Source: Methanobrevibacter sp. TMH8 | GTDB taxonomy: Archaea > Methanobacteriota > Methanobacteria > Methanobacteriales > Methanobacteriaceae | Assembly (NCBI RefSeq): GCF_020148105.1 | Contig: NZ_JAHLZE010000029.1 | Span: 18,695 to 82,694 of the forward strand | DNA: 64,000 nucleotides | Direction: 5' to 3' | In this document: in pieces, positions 1-9,291 of the stretch | Layout of the letters: each line of letters starts with the position of its first letter | Position numbering within the stretch: position 1 is the stretch's first letter | Translations under genes and position numbers: made by a program | Notes under the pieces: model-generated | Seen by the model: only the letters and a program-made list of their open reading frames with translations | Database searches by the model: none | Told to the model about the DNA's origin: nothing

Positions 1-43
1 CATAACTTTTTTTTAAATTATCGATAGTAACAATATCATTCAT
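1..43 (-). CDS. ABC transporter ATP-binding protein, N-terminal fragment (runs off window)
   Basis: The minus strand has an ATG at 43 preceded by GAGGTTATAAT, a good ribosome binding site. It opens MNDIVTIDNLKKSY and then leaves the window. The segment LKKSY is the usual first strand of LolD/MacB-type ABC ATPases, just before the Walker A loop. The gene lies 32 bases downstream of the FtsX-like permease on the same strand, so the two almost certainly form one exporter operon. Only 14 residues are visible, so the family call rests mainly on the neighbour. Confidence 0.7.
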   Translation of the reverse strand, partial: MNDIVTIDNLKKSY

Positions 44-75
44 ATTATAACCTCATTTATTAACATCTTAAAAAA

Positions 76-1176
76 TTATTCATATCTTAAAGCTTCTGTA
101 GGAGGAAGTTTACTAGCTCTAATCGCAGGATATAATCCTCCAACTATTCCAACTATTAGAGATATTAGAATCGCTTCTAAGAATATATTGATTGATAATA
201 TTGGAGTCATTCCATCTAACATTCCACTAGCTGCAATCAGTTCAACTATTATAACACCAACTAGTGAACCAATTATTCCAGCTATCAATGTTATTACAAT
301 AGATTCTCCTACAATCATTCCAATAATTCTTCTACCACTCCAACCAACTGATTTCAAAACACCAATCTCCCTAGTTCTTTCATAAACAGACATTATCATA
401 GTATTAATGATTCCAATTCCTCCAACTAAAATAGCTAAAAGAGAAATACCCCATTTTGCACCATTCAACATGTCAAGTATATCTTTACTTGATTCCATAT
501 CTGAAATTGATGAAACAGCACTTATATTTTTATCATATTTATTCTCGATATTTTTAGTTATTTTTTCAACATCTGCACCTTTTGCAACTTTAACATATAA
601 ACCGCTGATTTTATCTTCATCATCCATGAATTTTTGAACATTAGTTAATGATCCAAATGATTCTGTGTCTACATTAGGATCTCCACTTTCAAAAACTCCT
701 ACAATCTTCCATTTTTCTCCATTAGTAGTGATAGTATCATTTACAGTTTTATTGAATCTTTCCATTGCAATTTTACCAATGATTATTTCATTAGAGTTAT
801 TTTTAAAGTTTGTTCCATTGATAATTTTAAGTTTTAGCTCATTTACTGTACTAGGATCCCTACCTTGCAAAGACAGATATCCAGATCCTTCTATGGGCAA
901 AGCAGCATTGTAAACTGAAGTTGCAGAAGCAACCCCCGAAATATTTTTTATTTTTGAATTCCATTCAGAATCAATCGATTCTGTTCCATCTGGACTCATT
1001 ACAATAAAATCTGTTCCACCAACATGAAGTGTACTTTCAGCACTTTCTACTAAACCATTTGTAATTGCTCCAAGTGCAACTATAGTTATTATTCCAATTC
1101 CAATTCCCAAAATAGAAAGTATAGCCCTACTTCTATTTCTAAATGGATTTTTTAGTATTAATTTTAAAAATGACAT
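76..1176 (-). CDS. FtsX/MacB-family ABC transporter permease
   Basis: A 366-residue membrane protein with the MacB/FtsX layout. A short N-terminal amphipathic stretch (FLKLILKNPFRNRSRAIL) leads into TM1 at about 18-42. A periplasmic-type MacB_PCD domain of about 200 residues follows. Three TM helices end the protein (about 238-260, 285-310 and 328-350), with the typical TREIGVLKSVGWS segment between them and a C-terminal PPTEALRYE. Proteins of this class couple ATP hydrolysis to export of peptides, lipids or drugs; the substrate cannot be read here. GGGATG lies before the ATG. The ATPase gene follows after 32 bases, and a tandem palindrome lies upstream at 1302-1341. Confidence 0.9.
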   Translation of the reverse strand: MSFLKLILKNPFRNRSRAILSILGIGIGIITIVALGAITNGLVESAESTLHVGGTDFIVMSPDGTESIDSEWNSKIKNISGVASATSVYNAALPIEGSGYLSLQGRDPSTVNELKLKIINGTNFKNNSNEIIIGKIAMERFNKTVNDTITTNGEKWKIVGVFESGDPNVDTESFGSLTNVQKFMDDEDKISGLYVKVAKGADVEKITKNIENKYDKNISAVSSISDMESSKDILDMLNGAKWGISLLAILVGGIGIINTMIMSVYERTREIGVLKSVGWSGRRIIGMIVGESIVITLIAGIIGSLVGVIIVELIAASGMLDGMTPILSINIFLEAILISLIVGIVGGLYPAIRASKLPPTEALRYE

Positions 1177-1301
1177 ATTTACATCCCATTATTTTTAATA
1201 AAATTGTTAATCTTTTATATTTTATTTTTCAATTTTTCAATTTATTACAACTCTGGCCAGAATGTAAAGAATATGTGAAATTTGTAAAATATATACGAAT
1301 T

Positions 1302-1341
1302 TTGTAAGGTATGTCTTACAATTGTAAGGTATAGCTTACAA
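1302..1341 (-). promoter_or_regulatory. Tandem palindromic operator upstream of the ABC exporter
   Basis: Two adjacent 20-bp units each carry perfect 7-bp inverted arms: TTGTAAG-N6-CTTACAA at 1302-1321 and again at 1322-1341. On the minus strand a TATA-like TTTATATA lies just upstream (1351-1344). The palindromes would therefore sit over the start of transcription, where a repressor would block the permease/ATPase operon. A MarR- or TetR-type regulator is likely, but none is encoded beside it. The remaining 1177-1301 and 1342-1780 is AT-rich DNA with no gene that I can support. Confidence 0.65.
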
Positions 1342-1780
1342 CATATATAAATGTTTTGATGAAAATTTTCTAAATTTAAATTTAAAAATATACATAAAAA
1401 ATAGATAAACAATAAATAACATAAAATAATTAATTATTTTTCATGAATATTGTATTAAAATTATTATTTATAAAAATAAAATAAATTAAGAGATATAAAT
1501 TAAAATAGGATAGAATAAAAAATAAAATTAAAAAGTGAAAAATAAATATAAATAAAAAACAAATAATTAATTCCAAATTAGTTGAAATATCAATAATTGA
1601 TATATCAATGATTTTAAAAATAAAAAATAAAAAGAAAATAAATTAAAAATTAAAGAAAATAAGAATAAATAAAAATAAAAAAGAAAAATTATAATTAAAT
1701 TTAAAAAAATAAAATAGGAATTTTTAGATAAAATAAAAACCTATAAATAAAAAATAAAGGTTTTAATGTGTTTAATAATA

Positions 1781-3130
1781 TTAAAACCAATTTTTAGATG
1801 ATTCTAAAACACCATCGATTATTTTTTGGGAAGAACCTATATAAGTATGAGGATTCATTATTTTTTCAACATCTTCTTCTGTTAAAAATTCTTTTACTTC
1901 ATCTTTACTTAATATAACTTCTGCAAGTGGTTCATTACTTTTGTTAGCTTTTATAGCACATTCCCTTACAATACCATATGCAGTTTGTTTTCCCATACCT
2001 GCTCTTGTTAACTCTGCCATAAGACGTTCAGCCATAATTAATCCATTGGTTAAGTTAAGATTTCTTTCAATATTATCTTCATAGAAAACAAGGTTACTCA
2101 TTAACTTTATTGTGAGATTAAGAATATAATCAGTTAGAATACAAGCTTCTGGGAATATAATTCTCTCACAAGAAGAATTAGTAAGATCACGTTCGTGCCA
2201 TAACGGATTATTTTCCATTGCTGCTACAACATAAGACCTAACTACGCGAGCTACACCACATATTCTTTCAGCAGTAATTGGATTCATTTTATGAGGCATT
2301 GTACTACTACCTACTTGTTTTTCTGGATCAAAATATTCTCCAACTTCCATAATTTCAGTACGTTGAAGATTTCTTATTTCAAGAGCTATTTTATCAAGAG
2401 TAGTAGCTATATTAGCCATGACCATCATAAACTCAGCATGATTATCCCTTTGAACAACTTGATTAGTTATGGTTGCAGGTGGAAGATTAAGGATTTCAGC
2501 TACCTTTTTATGAACATCCCATCCAATCTCACCGAGAGCAGCTGTAGTTCCAACAGCTCCATCCATCATAGATACACAAAGATTTTTCTTTGATATTTCA
2601 AGACGATCAAATTGCCTTTTAAGTTCATCTGCCCAAAGTGCAAATTTCATTCCATAAGTAGTTGGAAGAGCATGTTGTCCATGAGTCCGGCCTATACAAA
2701 CAAGATCTTTATTTTCATCAGCTAATTTTAATATTATTTTAGCTAAACGCTCTACTTTTTCTTCAAGAACATCAATAGATTCTTTAAATAGAAGAGATTG
2801 GGAACTGTCAACTATATCATTAGATGTAGCACCAAAATGAACATATTCACCTGCATCACCCTCACATTGTTCTCCGAGCCCTTTAACAAGAGCAGCTATA
2901 TCATGATTAGTTTCTCTTTCAATTTGATTTACTCGCTCTAACTTTACAAATTTAGTGTTTGCTTTCCTTTTTATCTCATCAGCTACTTCTTTTGGTATTA
3001 TTCCAAGTTCAGCTTCTGCTTGTGATAATGCAGATTCAACATCTAACATTTTTTGCAATTTATTTTCAGACTCCCAGATATTTTTCATCTCTGGAGTCCC
3101 ATATCTAAATTCAATAGGATGAATAGCCAT
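1781..3130 (-). CDS. purB: Adenylosuccinate lyase
   Basis: A 449-residue fumarase/aspartase-superfamily enzyme. It cleaves adenylosuccinate to AMP and SAICAR to AICAR, releasing fumarate in purine synthesis. The start MAIHPIEFRYGTPEM is typical of archaeal PurB. The family signature GSSTMPHKMNP sits at about 280-290, and GRTHGQHALPTTYG near 160 carries a catalytic His. I chose the ATG at 3130: AAGGAG lies 9 bases before it, and the 13 extra residues possible upstream (a Lys/Ile-rich run) are not family-like. It is a stand-alone gene; no other purine genes are next to it. Confidence 0.96.
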   Translation of the reverse strand: MAIHPIEFRYGTPEMKNIWESENKLQKMLDVESALSQAEAELGIIPKEVADEIKRKANTKFVKLERVNQIERETNHDIAALVKGLGEQCEGDAGEYVHFGATSNDIVDSSQSLLFKESIDVLEEKVERLAKIILKLADENKDLVCIGRTHGQHALPTTYGMKFALWADELKRQFDRLEISKKNLCVSMMDGAVGTTAALGEIGWDVHKKVAEILNLPPATITNQVVQRDNHAEFMMVMANIATTLDKIALEIRNLQRTEIMEVGEYFDPEKQVGSSTMPHKMNPITAERICGVARVVRSYVVAAMENNPLWHERDLTNSSCERIIFPEACILTDYILNLTIKLMSNLVFYEDNIERNLNLTNGLIMAERLMAELTRAGMGKQTAYGIVRECAIKANKSNEPLAEVILSKDEVKEFLTEEDVEKIMNPHTYIGSSQKIIDGVLESSKNWF

Positions 3131-3622
3131 TTTAAAATTCTCCTTAATTAATTTTATTAATTTAATCAACTATAATCAATTATAAACTATTAAACTTATA
3201 ATAAATTTATTAAATAATAGCTATAATAACACATTATTAATAAACTACATCAGTATTTACAGTATTTTATATTATTTTATAATAATTATATATTGACTAA
3301 AATCACTTATAAATATATTTTATTTAAAAAAATTTAATAAAAAAAAGAATCTAAATAATGTAATATAAATATAAAATATAAATTAGTGAATAAATAATGT
3401 AATAAATTAATAAATTTAAAAAATTTAATAAAATTGAAAAATCTTAATTTAATATTTATTAAAATGAATATTAATAAAATTAAAAATAATAAAATAAATA
3501 AAATAAATAAAACTAATAAAACTAATAAAATTAATAGAATTTTAATTGAATTTTAATAGAATTAATAAATATTAATAAAAATATTAATAAATACATAAGA
3601 TTATTCAAATAGAGGTTTAAAT
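3131..3622. other. Divergent intergenic region, AT-rich
   Basis: About 490 bases separate purB (minus) from the membrane protein (plus). The DNA is almost pure A/T with short AATAAAATT-type runs near 3470-3560. Promoters for both genes must lie here. I see no clear operator, RNA gene or reading frame. Confidence 0.5.
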
Positions 3623-4471
3623 ATGGCAGATTTAAAAAGTTTAAAATCAATTGATTTATCATCAATAACTATAATGGGTACTTCCATAACATTAGTATGG
3701 AGTATAATATTTACTGCAGCCATAATAATAGCATTCTCTTCAATACTTGGAAGATTTGATGCTAGTTTTGGTATTATTGGAATAGCAATTATTTTCGGAA
3801 CAATTATATTTAGTATCTCAGGATATTTCGGTATTTCATTTTTATATAACTACTTTGCAAACAGAATGAGGCCTGTTAAATTAAATATTGCTGATATGAG
3901 TAAAATTACAAATGTTTCAGTTGTATCAACATCTTTAATAGCTGCATTTATATCTTTAATAGCTGCACTAATAGTATATCCACTAATTTTTCTTATATTA
4001 TCATTTGTTTCAATTTTAGTTCAATTATTACAAGCTATTAGTTTACAAGGATATGCATGGTTAGTTTATCCTGCAAGTTTAGCATTTACTCCATTTTTCA
4101 TTATATATGCATTTATTATTGGACTTATATTCACAATTATTGGTGCTTTTGTATTTAATAAAGTAAATCCTAAAATAGGCGGATTAAAATTATCTCTATC
4201 TCAAGAAGGAAATTTAACAAAAATAGACTCCATAAATCCAAAAAGTGCAGGAATTATCACAGCAATTATTTCTTTAGTATTTGGATTAATATATGGTATT
4301 ATATTTAGTATAGTATCTGGAAGTCTTCCAGCTAATTTAATTTTAATTATAGGACTTACAATTGGAGGATTAATTGGAGGATTTATATACGGAGCTATAA
4401 GTTCAATATTATATAATCTATTTGCTAAAAAATTTGGACCTGTTAAAATAGAATTAGAAGAATCAAAATAA
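3623..4471 (+). CDS. Multi-pass membrane protein of unknown function
   Basis: A 282-residue hydrophobic protein. After a short cytoplasmic N-terminus (about 17 residues) there are about six membrane segments, near 18-45, 48-75, 110-145, 155-185, 205-230 and 235-262. Two similar halves are suggested: FxxSYFGISFLYNYFANRMRPVKLNI near 70-95 and GAISSILYNLFAKKFGPVKIELEE at the C-terminus match in pattern, so it may be an internal duplication. GAGGTTTAAAT precedes the ATG. I do not recognise a characterised family. It sits between purB and copA without a visible operon link. Confidence 0.8.
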   Translation: MADLKSLKSIDLSSITIMGTSITLVWSIIFTAAIIIAFSSILGRFDASFGIIGIAIIFGTIIFSISGYFGISFLYNYFANRMRPVKLNIADMSKITNVSVVSTSLIAAFISLIAALIVYPLIFLILSFVSILVQLLQAISLQGYAWLVYPASLAFTPFFIIYAFIIGLIFTIIGAFVFNKVNPKIGGLKLSLSQEGNLTKIDSINPKSAGIITAIISLVFGLIYGIIFSIVSGSLPANLILIIGLTIGGLIGGFIYGAISSILYNLFAKKFGPVKIELEESK

Positions 4472-4546
4472 TAAAAATAAAATCATTACTTTTCTTTTTA
4501 TTATCATTGATTTATTATTAAATAAACAGTTAATTATTCAAATGAT

Positions 4547-7327
4547 TCATTCGCGAATTACGCGTTTAATCGGAGGAACATATCCTCTTAACATAAGAGA
4601 TAATGAAATCACAGTAACTGAACTTAATGCCATAGCTAAACCAGCAAACTCAGGTCTAAAAACTATACCAAAAAATGGATACAATAAGCCTGCTGCTACT
4701 GGAATAAGAATTATATTATATGCAAATGCCCAAAATATGTTTTCTTTAATTCTTGTCATGACTTTATTAGAAAATTGGATAGCTGCAACAACATTCTCTA
4801 GATTTCCTTCCATAAGAACAACATCCCCACTTTCCATAGCCACATCTGTTCCACTCCCAAGTGCAACACCAACATCAGCTTGTGAAAGTGCAGGAGCATC
4901 ATTGATTCCATCTCCAACAAAAAGAACTTCCTTGAAATTTTTATTTATTCCTTCTACTTTTCCTTCTATTTTTTCTTTCTCTTTTTCTAATATTCCAGCT
5001 TGTTCTTGTTTTAACTCTTCCTGATTTTGAATTTCAACTACTTTATCAAGTTTTTCACCTGGTAAGACATTAGCTATAACTTTATCAATACCAACCGAAT
5101 TAGCTACATTCATTGCTGTTTTTTCATTATCCCCAGTAACCATAAAAGTACTTATATTCATTTTATGGAGTTCATTAATAGTTTTCTTTGAGTTATCTCT
5201 TATTTTATCCATAAGAGTAATTATTCCCTTAATATGATCATTATAAACTAAAAATATTGCAGTTTTACCTTGATCAACAAACTCATTATATTTTTCTAAA
5301 GCTTTAGAATAAGAAACAATATTTTCAGTATTTGAAATATTTTCATCTTCTAAAAGAGACTGATTTCCAGCTAAAATTGTTTTTCCATTAATTTCTCCTT
5401 TCAACCCTTTTCCAGTGATATTTTCAAAATTATCAATAGTTTCAAGGTTTAAATCAAGAGAATTTGCTTTTTTAACAATAGCTTTAGCTATTGGATGAGT
5501 AGAATTATTTTCCAAACTAGCTATAAGTTTAAGAATTTCTTCTTTAGCTTGGTCGTCTGATTGAGAATTTTTAAAAGTATTTTCATCTAATTCTTCTTTT
5601 TCAACATTTACTTGTTTTCCAGGAATTGAAGGATCTTCTACAACTATCCAATCTCCACCAGTATTTTCTATCACTTCATTTTTCTTCAAAATAGATTCTG
5701 TTCCATCGATGATGAAAATATCCTCAATTTCGGGTTTACCTTCAGTAATAGTTCCAGTTTTATCAAAAACAGCCACATCAATGCTTCCAGCATTTTCTAA
5801 AGTTTCACCATTTTTAATCAATATTCCATATTCAGCAGATCTTCCTATACCAACAGTAACGGCTGTTGGAGTAGCTAATCCCAATGCACAAGGACAAGCT
5901 ACAACAAGAATTGAAATAAGAGTTGTAAGAGCAAACAATAATGTAGATTCAAATATAAAGTACCAGAGAATAAAAGATAATATAGCTATAGTAAGAATTG
6001 TTGGAATAAAGTATTTTACTACTTGATCAGCTAATTTTTGAACAGGAGGTTTAGAAGATTGTGCTTTTTCAACAAGGTCAATGATTTGAGATAAGACAGT
6101 TTCTTTTCCGATTTTTTTAGCTTTAATTCTTAAAATTCCATCCTGATTAATAGTTCCTGCGAAGACATCCTCACCTTTCTCTTTAAGTTTTGGTATTGGT
6201 TCACCAGTAATCATAGCTTCATCAACATAGCTATTTCCACTAGAAACAACTGCATCAGCAGGTATTTTATCCCCAGGGCGAACTAGTAATAAATCATCAA
6301 TCGCTATGTCTTCAATAAGAATTTGTTTTTCCACAAAATCATTATTATCTTTTATATTTTCTTCCCCATCACTATTTTCAGCTTCATATTCATTATCATT
6401 CTTAACTAAAAGAGTAGCTGTTTTTGGTTGAAGTCCAATTAATTCTTTAATAGAAGTTGAGGTTTTTCTTTTAGCTCTTGCTTCTAAATATCTTCCTAAC
6501 ATTAAAAATGATGCTAACATAATAGCTGTTTCATAAAACATAAAACTTGAATTGAGAATTATATTGAAAGTACCAAGTAAACTTGATACAAATGCAACTA
6601 AAATACCCATTGTATACATTACATCCATATCCAAGTTTTTATGAACTAATGAATTAAAACCTGCTTTAATAATTGGATATGAAACATAAATAAATGGAAT
6701 TATAGCTACAATCAATGAAAGTAATGACATTGAAATTCCAAGATCTTCAAAAAACATATGTGGTGAAAACATTATTCCCATCAATATTCCTGAGAAGACA
6801 AAACCCACGATAATCCTATTTCTTTTATCATTTAAGTCTTTTTCATAAATTTCATCATCTAAATTTGCATCAATTTGATTAGCTACTCCTAAAAAATCAA
6901 AACCAAGATCTTCAATAGATTTGCCCATGTCATCAATATTAACAAGATTATTATTGTAAATTACTAAAGCTTTCTCAGAACTTAAATTTACAGTTGCAGA
7001 ATAAACTCCATCAAGAGCATTTAATGCTTTTTCAATATTTAAAACACAGTTAGCACAATGCATTCCAGCTATTTTTAAGGTAACTTCAGATTTTCGAACA
7101 CTGAATCCTGCATCTTCAACACTTTTATCAATGTCTGAGACAGCTACCTTTTCCGGGTCATATTCAACTCTTGCTTTATTTGTATTAATATCAACTTGAG
7201 CTTCAGCCCCATCTAACTTATTTATAGAATTTTCAACATTTAATGCACATGATGCACAATGCATACCTTCTATTGGAATTTCCAATTTTTTGGTTGTTTT
7301 TTTAGATATATCTTTTTCATTAGCCAT
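4547..7327 (-). CDS. copA: Copper-translocating P1B-type ATPase
   Basis: A 926-residue heavy-metal pump of the inner membrane that exports Cu(I) using ATP. Two N-terminal HMA domains carry GMHCASC (21-27) and GMHCANC (88-94). Membrane helices surround the TGEP actuator loop (374-377). The CPC ion-binding motif is at 478-480 (ACPCALGLATP), and the phosphorylated Asp is in DKTGT (522-526). The nucleotide domain has NSTHPIAKAI, MVTGDN and GDGINDAP. It is longer than typical CopA (about 750-850) because of acidic/Asn-rich inserts at about 310-335 and 535-600 and a Lys/Glu insert before GDGINDAP. GTGATTTAA precedes the ATG. An Fe-S protein and a Cys-rich MarR regulator lie upstream on the same strand. 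Confidence 0.95.
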   Translation of the reverse strand: MANEKDISKKTTKKLEIPIEGMHCASCALNVENSINKLDGAEAQVDINTNKARVEYDPEKVAVSDIDKSVEDAGFSVRKSEVTLKIAGMHCANCVLNIEKALNALDGVYSATVNLSSEKALVIYNNNLVNIDDMGKSIEDLGFDFLGVANQIDANLDDEIYEKDLNDKRNRIIVGFVFSGILMGIMFSPHMFFEDLGISMSLLSLIVAIIPFIYVSYPIIKAGFNSLVHKNLDMDVMYTMGILVAFVSSLLGTFNIILNSSFMFYETAIMLASFLMLGRYLEARAKRKTSTSIKELIGLQPKTATLLVKNDNEYEAENSDGEENIKDNNDFVEKQILIEDIAIDDLLLVRPGDKIPADAVVSSGNSYVDEAMITGEPIPKLKEKGEDVFAGTINQDGILRIKAKKIGKETVLSQIIDLVEKAQSSKPPVQKLADQVVKYFIPTILTIAILSFILWYFIFESTLLFALTTLISILVVACPCALGLATPTAVTVGIGRSAEYGILIKNGETLENAGSIDVAVFDKTGTITEGKPEIEDIFIIDGTESILKKNEVIENTGGDWIVVEDPSIPGKQVNVEKEELDENTFKNSQSDDQAKEEILKLIASLENNSTHPIAKAIVKKANSLDLNLETIDNFENITGKGLKGEINGKTILAGNQSLLEDENISNTENIVSYSKALEKYNEFVDQGKTAIFLVYNDHIKGIITLMDKIRDNSKKTINELHKMNISTFMVTGDNEKTAMNVANSVGIDKVIANVLPGEKLDKVVEIQNQEELKQEQAGILEKEKEKIEGKVEGINKNFKEVLFVGDGINDAPALSQADVGVALGSGTDVAMESGDVVLMEGNLENVVAAIQFSNKVMTRIKENIFWAFAYNIILIPVAAGLLYPFFGIVFRPEFAGLAMALSSVTVISLSLMLRGYVPPIKRVIRE

Positions 7328-7563
7328 TTAAATCACTTGAAATGATTTAGATAAAGATTTTAAATTAATTAGGGATATATTTATCAATTTAATAATGAAA
7401 TTAAATTAATAAAACTAAATTAATTAAATTAATTAGATTATTAGATTAATTAATGAAATTAATAATATTAATAATATTAATAATTAATTATATATTTACT
7501 ATATATTTGTCAAAACTAATTAATATTTTTAACTACCTTTAAATTTTATATTTATTATTTATT

Positions 7564-8412
7564 TTATTTTATTTTAGGTTTTGTGGGATTTTGACTTTCA
7601 CATGGCACTCCAACTTGACATAATCCACATCCAGAACCTGAATTTGGATTTGCACCAACAGATTTGGCGTAATTTTGAGCTTTTTCCCCATATCCCATAT
7701 TGAAGCATTTTTCTTTATCAATTCCATTTTCAGAAAGTGCATTAGCAGGACATTTTTTAATACACTTTTTACATTTCCCTTTATGGAAAAAAAGACAGTT
7801 ATCAGTGTGGTTTTTAGCTGTTCTATCATCACTTTTAACTACTAAATCTGTAACAATTGAAAAAAGTGTTACTGCTATTCCTTTTTCTGTTATAAACCCT
7901 GCATTCAAACTGAAGGTTCCCATTCCTGTAGCATAAGCTATGTGTCTTTGAGACCAATTAGAAGAGGGACCAGTTTCACTCATGACTTTTCCATGATATT
8001 TTTCAGTACATGGATTAACAGCCCGATATCCTTTTTTGGTTAATATCTCTTTAATATAATTGGAAATTAATATTCCAAAATCATCGATTCCAAATGTTCT
8101 CATCAATGTCCATTTTTCAGAAGGCCAGTCTCTATTTCTATTGCTTTCTATTACTTCATCACTATAAGGTAAAGCAATAGAGATAACTGAACCATTTTCA
8201 AATGTTCCTTCTCCATGAGACATTTCAAAGACTTCTTTAGGTGTCAAATGAAATTCACCGATAATTTCCTTAAAATCACCGAATATTGGATCTTTAGCTG
8301 AAGCAAATTTAATTAAAGGTTTTTTATAAGCAGCTCCATCTAAAAAATCAAAATAGCTATCCCCATTATCCATTATAAATTCAGTTATTTTATTTATTAA
8401 ATAATCTTTCAT
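7564..8412 (-). CDS. Epoxyqueuosine-reductase-like 4Fe-4S protein
   Basis: A 282-residue protein. The C-terminal third has a ferredoxin-type cluster motif (CLFFHKGKCKKCIKKCP, then CFNMGYG) and a further group CGLCQVGVPCE near the end. The central part (SNWSQRHIAYATGMGTFSLNAGFITEKG) matches the cobalamin-binding core of QueG-like proteins (COG1600 group), which reduce epoxyqueuosine in tRNA or act as related corrinoid reductases. It is shorter than bacterial QueG (about 370) and lacks its HEAT-repeat tail, so a true queuosine role is doubtful. It lies between the Cys-rich MarR gene and copA, all on one strand. Confidence 0.75.
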   Translation of the reverse strand: MKDYLINKITEFIMDNGDSYFDFLDGAAYKKPLIKFASAKDPIFGDFKEIIGEFHLTPKEVFEMSHGEGTFENGSVISIALPYSDEVIESNRNRDWPSEKWTLMRTFGIDDFGILISNYIKEILTKKGYRAVNPCTEKYHGKVMSETGPSSNWSQRHIAYATGMGTFSLNAGFITEKGIAVTLFSIVTDLVVKSDDRTAKNHTDNCLFFHKGKCKKCIKKCPANALSENGIDKEKCFNMGYGEKAQNYAKSVGANPNSGSGCGLCQVGVPCESQNPTKPKIK

Positions 8413-8576
8413 ATTATTATTCCTTTATAAGATGATTTATTAATCTTAATAATCTTAAATAAAATTAATTTATTTTATTATTTTTAAATAATTTTAAATA
8501 CTTTTAAACAAGTATAAATAATTATAATTAATTTGAACAATTTTGATTAAATATAATCAATTTTAAAATTTATTAA

Positions 8577-9050
8577 TCATATATTTTCCAATTTAGAAAT
8601 TAATTCAAGCATTTTTTGCAAATCATTCTTTCCTAAGTGCTTTTCAAGTTTCTTTTGAACACTATTCCATAATATAATAGCTTTTTTAAGAACTTCATCT
8701 CCAGATTTAGTTAGTATTAGTCTTCTATTTCGCTGAGTATTTTGTGAAATATCTTCTATAAAGCCTTTATTTTCAAGAATTTTAAGAGATCTAACTAAAG
8801 TTGTTCTATCCAATCCCATTTGTTTAGCTAAATTTGTCACATTTACAGGACCCATACTTTCAACATGTTTCAGAAGTCCAAATTGTGTAGGAGTTAATGA
8901 AGTTGGTTTTAAAGCTTCAGAATACATTTTAGTAATATTCTGAGATGCTTTTCTTATATCTAAGCAATAACATATAGAACCATTAGCAGTACAATTGCAA
9001 TCATCCTTGCAATTACATGTATCAAGATTTTTTTTAGTATCTCTTTTCAT
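8577..9050 (-). CDS. MarR-family transcriptional regulator with N-terminal CxC cysteines
   Basis: A 157-residue protein with a MarR winged helix from about 36: LTPTQFGLLKHVESMGPVN, then the recognition region LAKQMGLDRTTLVRSLK, then a wing with QRNRRLILT. Before it is an unusual N-terminus of 35 residues with six cysteines in CNC (12-14), CNC (18-20) and CYC (27-29) pairs. Such thiols suggest a metal or redox sensor (inference). AGGATAAATATT precedes the ATG, and a perfect 12-bp palindrome at 9067-9078 may be its own operator. It is the most upstream of three co-oriented genes (Fe-S protein, copA). Confidence 0.88.
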   Translation of the reverse strand: MKRDTKKNLDTCNCKDDCNCTANGSICYCLDIRKASQNITKMYSEALKPTSLTPTQFGLLKHVESMGPVNVTNLAKQMGLDRTTLVRSLKILENKGFIEDISQNTQRNRRLILTKSGDEVLKKAIILWNSVQKKLEKHLGKNDLQKMLELISKLENI

Positions 9051-9066
9051 AATATTTATCCTAATC

Positions 9067-9078
9067 GTGTATATACAC
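9067..9078 (-). promoter_or_regulatory. Palindrome upstream of the CxC MarR gene (putative autoregulatory operator)
   Basis: GTGTATATACAC is a perfect 12-bp palindrome whose near edge lies 16 bases before the start codon. A TATA-like TTTATATAA stands about 25 bases further upstream on the minus strand, so the palindrome would overlap the transcription start. Autoregulation is common in the MarR family; binding here is inferred. Confidence 0.5.
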
Positions 9079-9291
9079 TATTATTATATTGTATTTATTT
9101 TATATAAATATTTCTGATAAAATATTTCTGAAAAATTAAATTAATTTATATAAAATATTTAAAAATTTAAAAATTTAAAAACAAATGAAAAACAATAAAG
9201 AATAATAAAAATAATAAGAAATAATAAGAAATGATAAAAAATAAGTATAATGTAAGTATTATAGAAGAAAAAAGAATCAAATAGCTTTAAA

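Noticed and set aside
4542..5024. A 160-codon open frame on the plus strand
   Set aside because: It lies entirely opposite the conserved C-terminus of copA, whose motifs are intact; it is an antisense shadow with a low-quality start.
7569..7832. An 87-codon minus-strand frame overlapping the Fe-S protein
   Set aside because: Same strand but shifted frame within the QueG-like gene; that gene's Cys motifs fit the longer frame.
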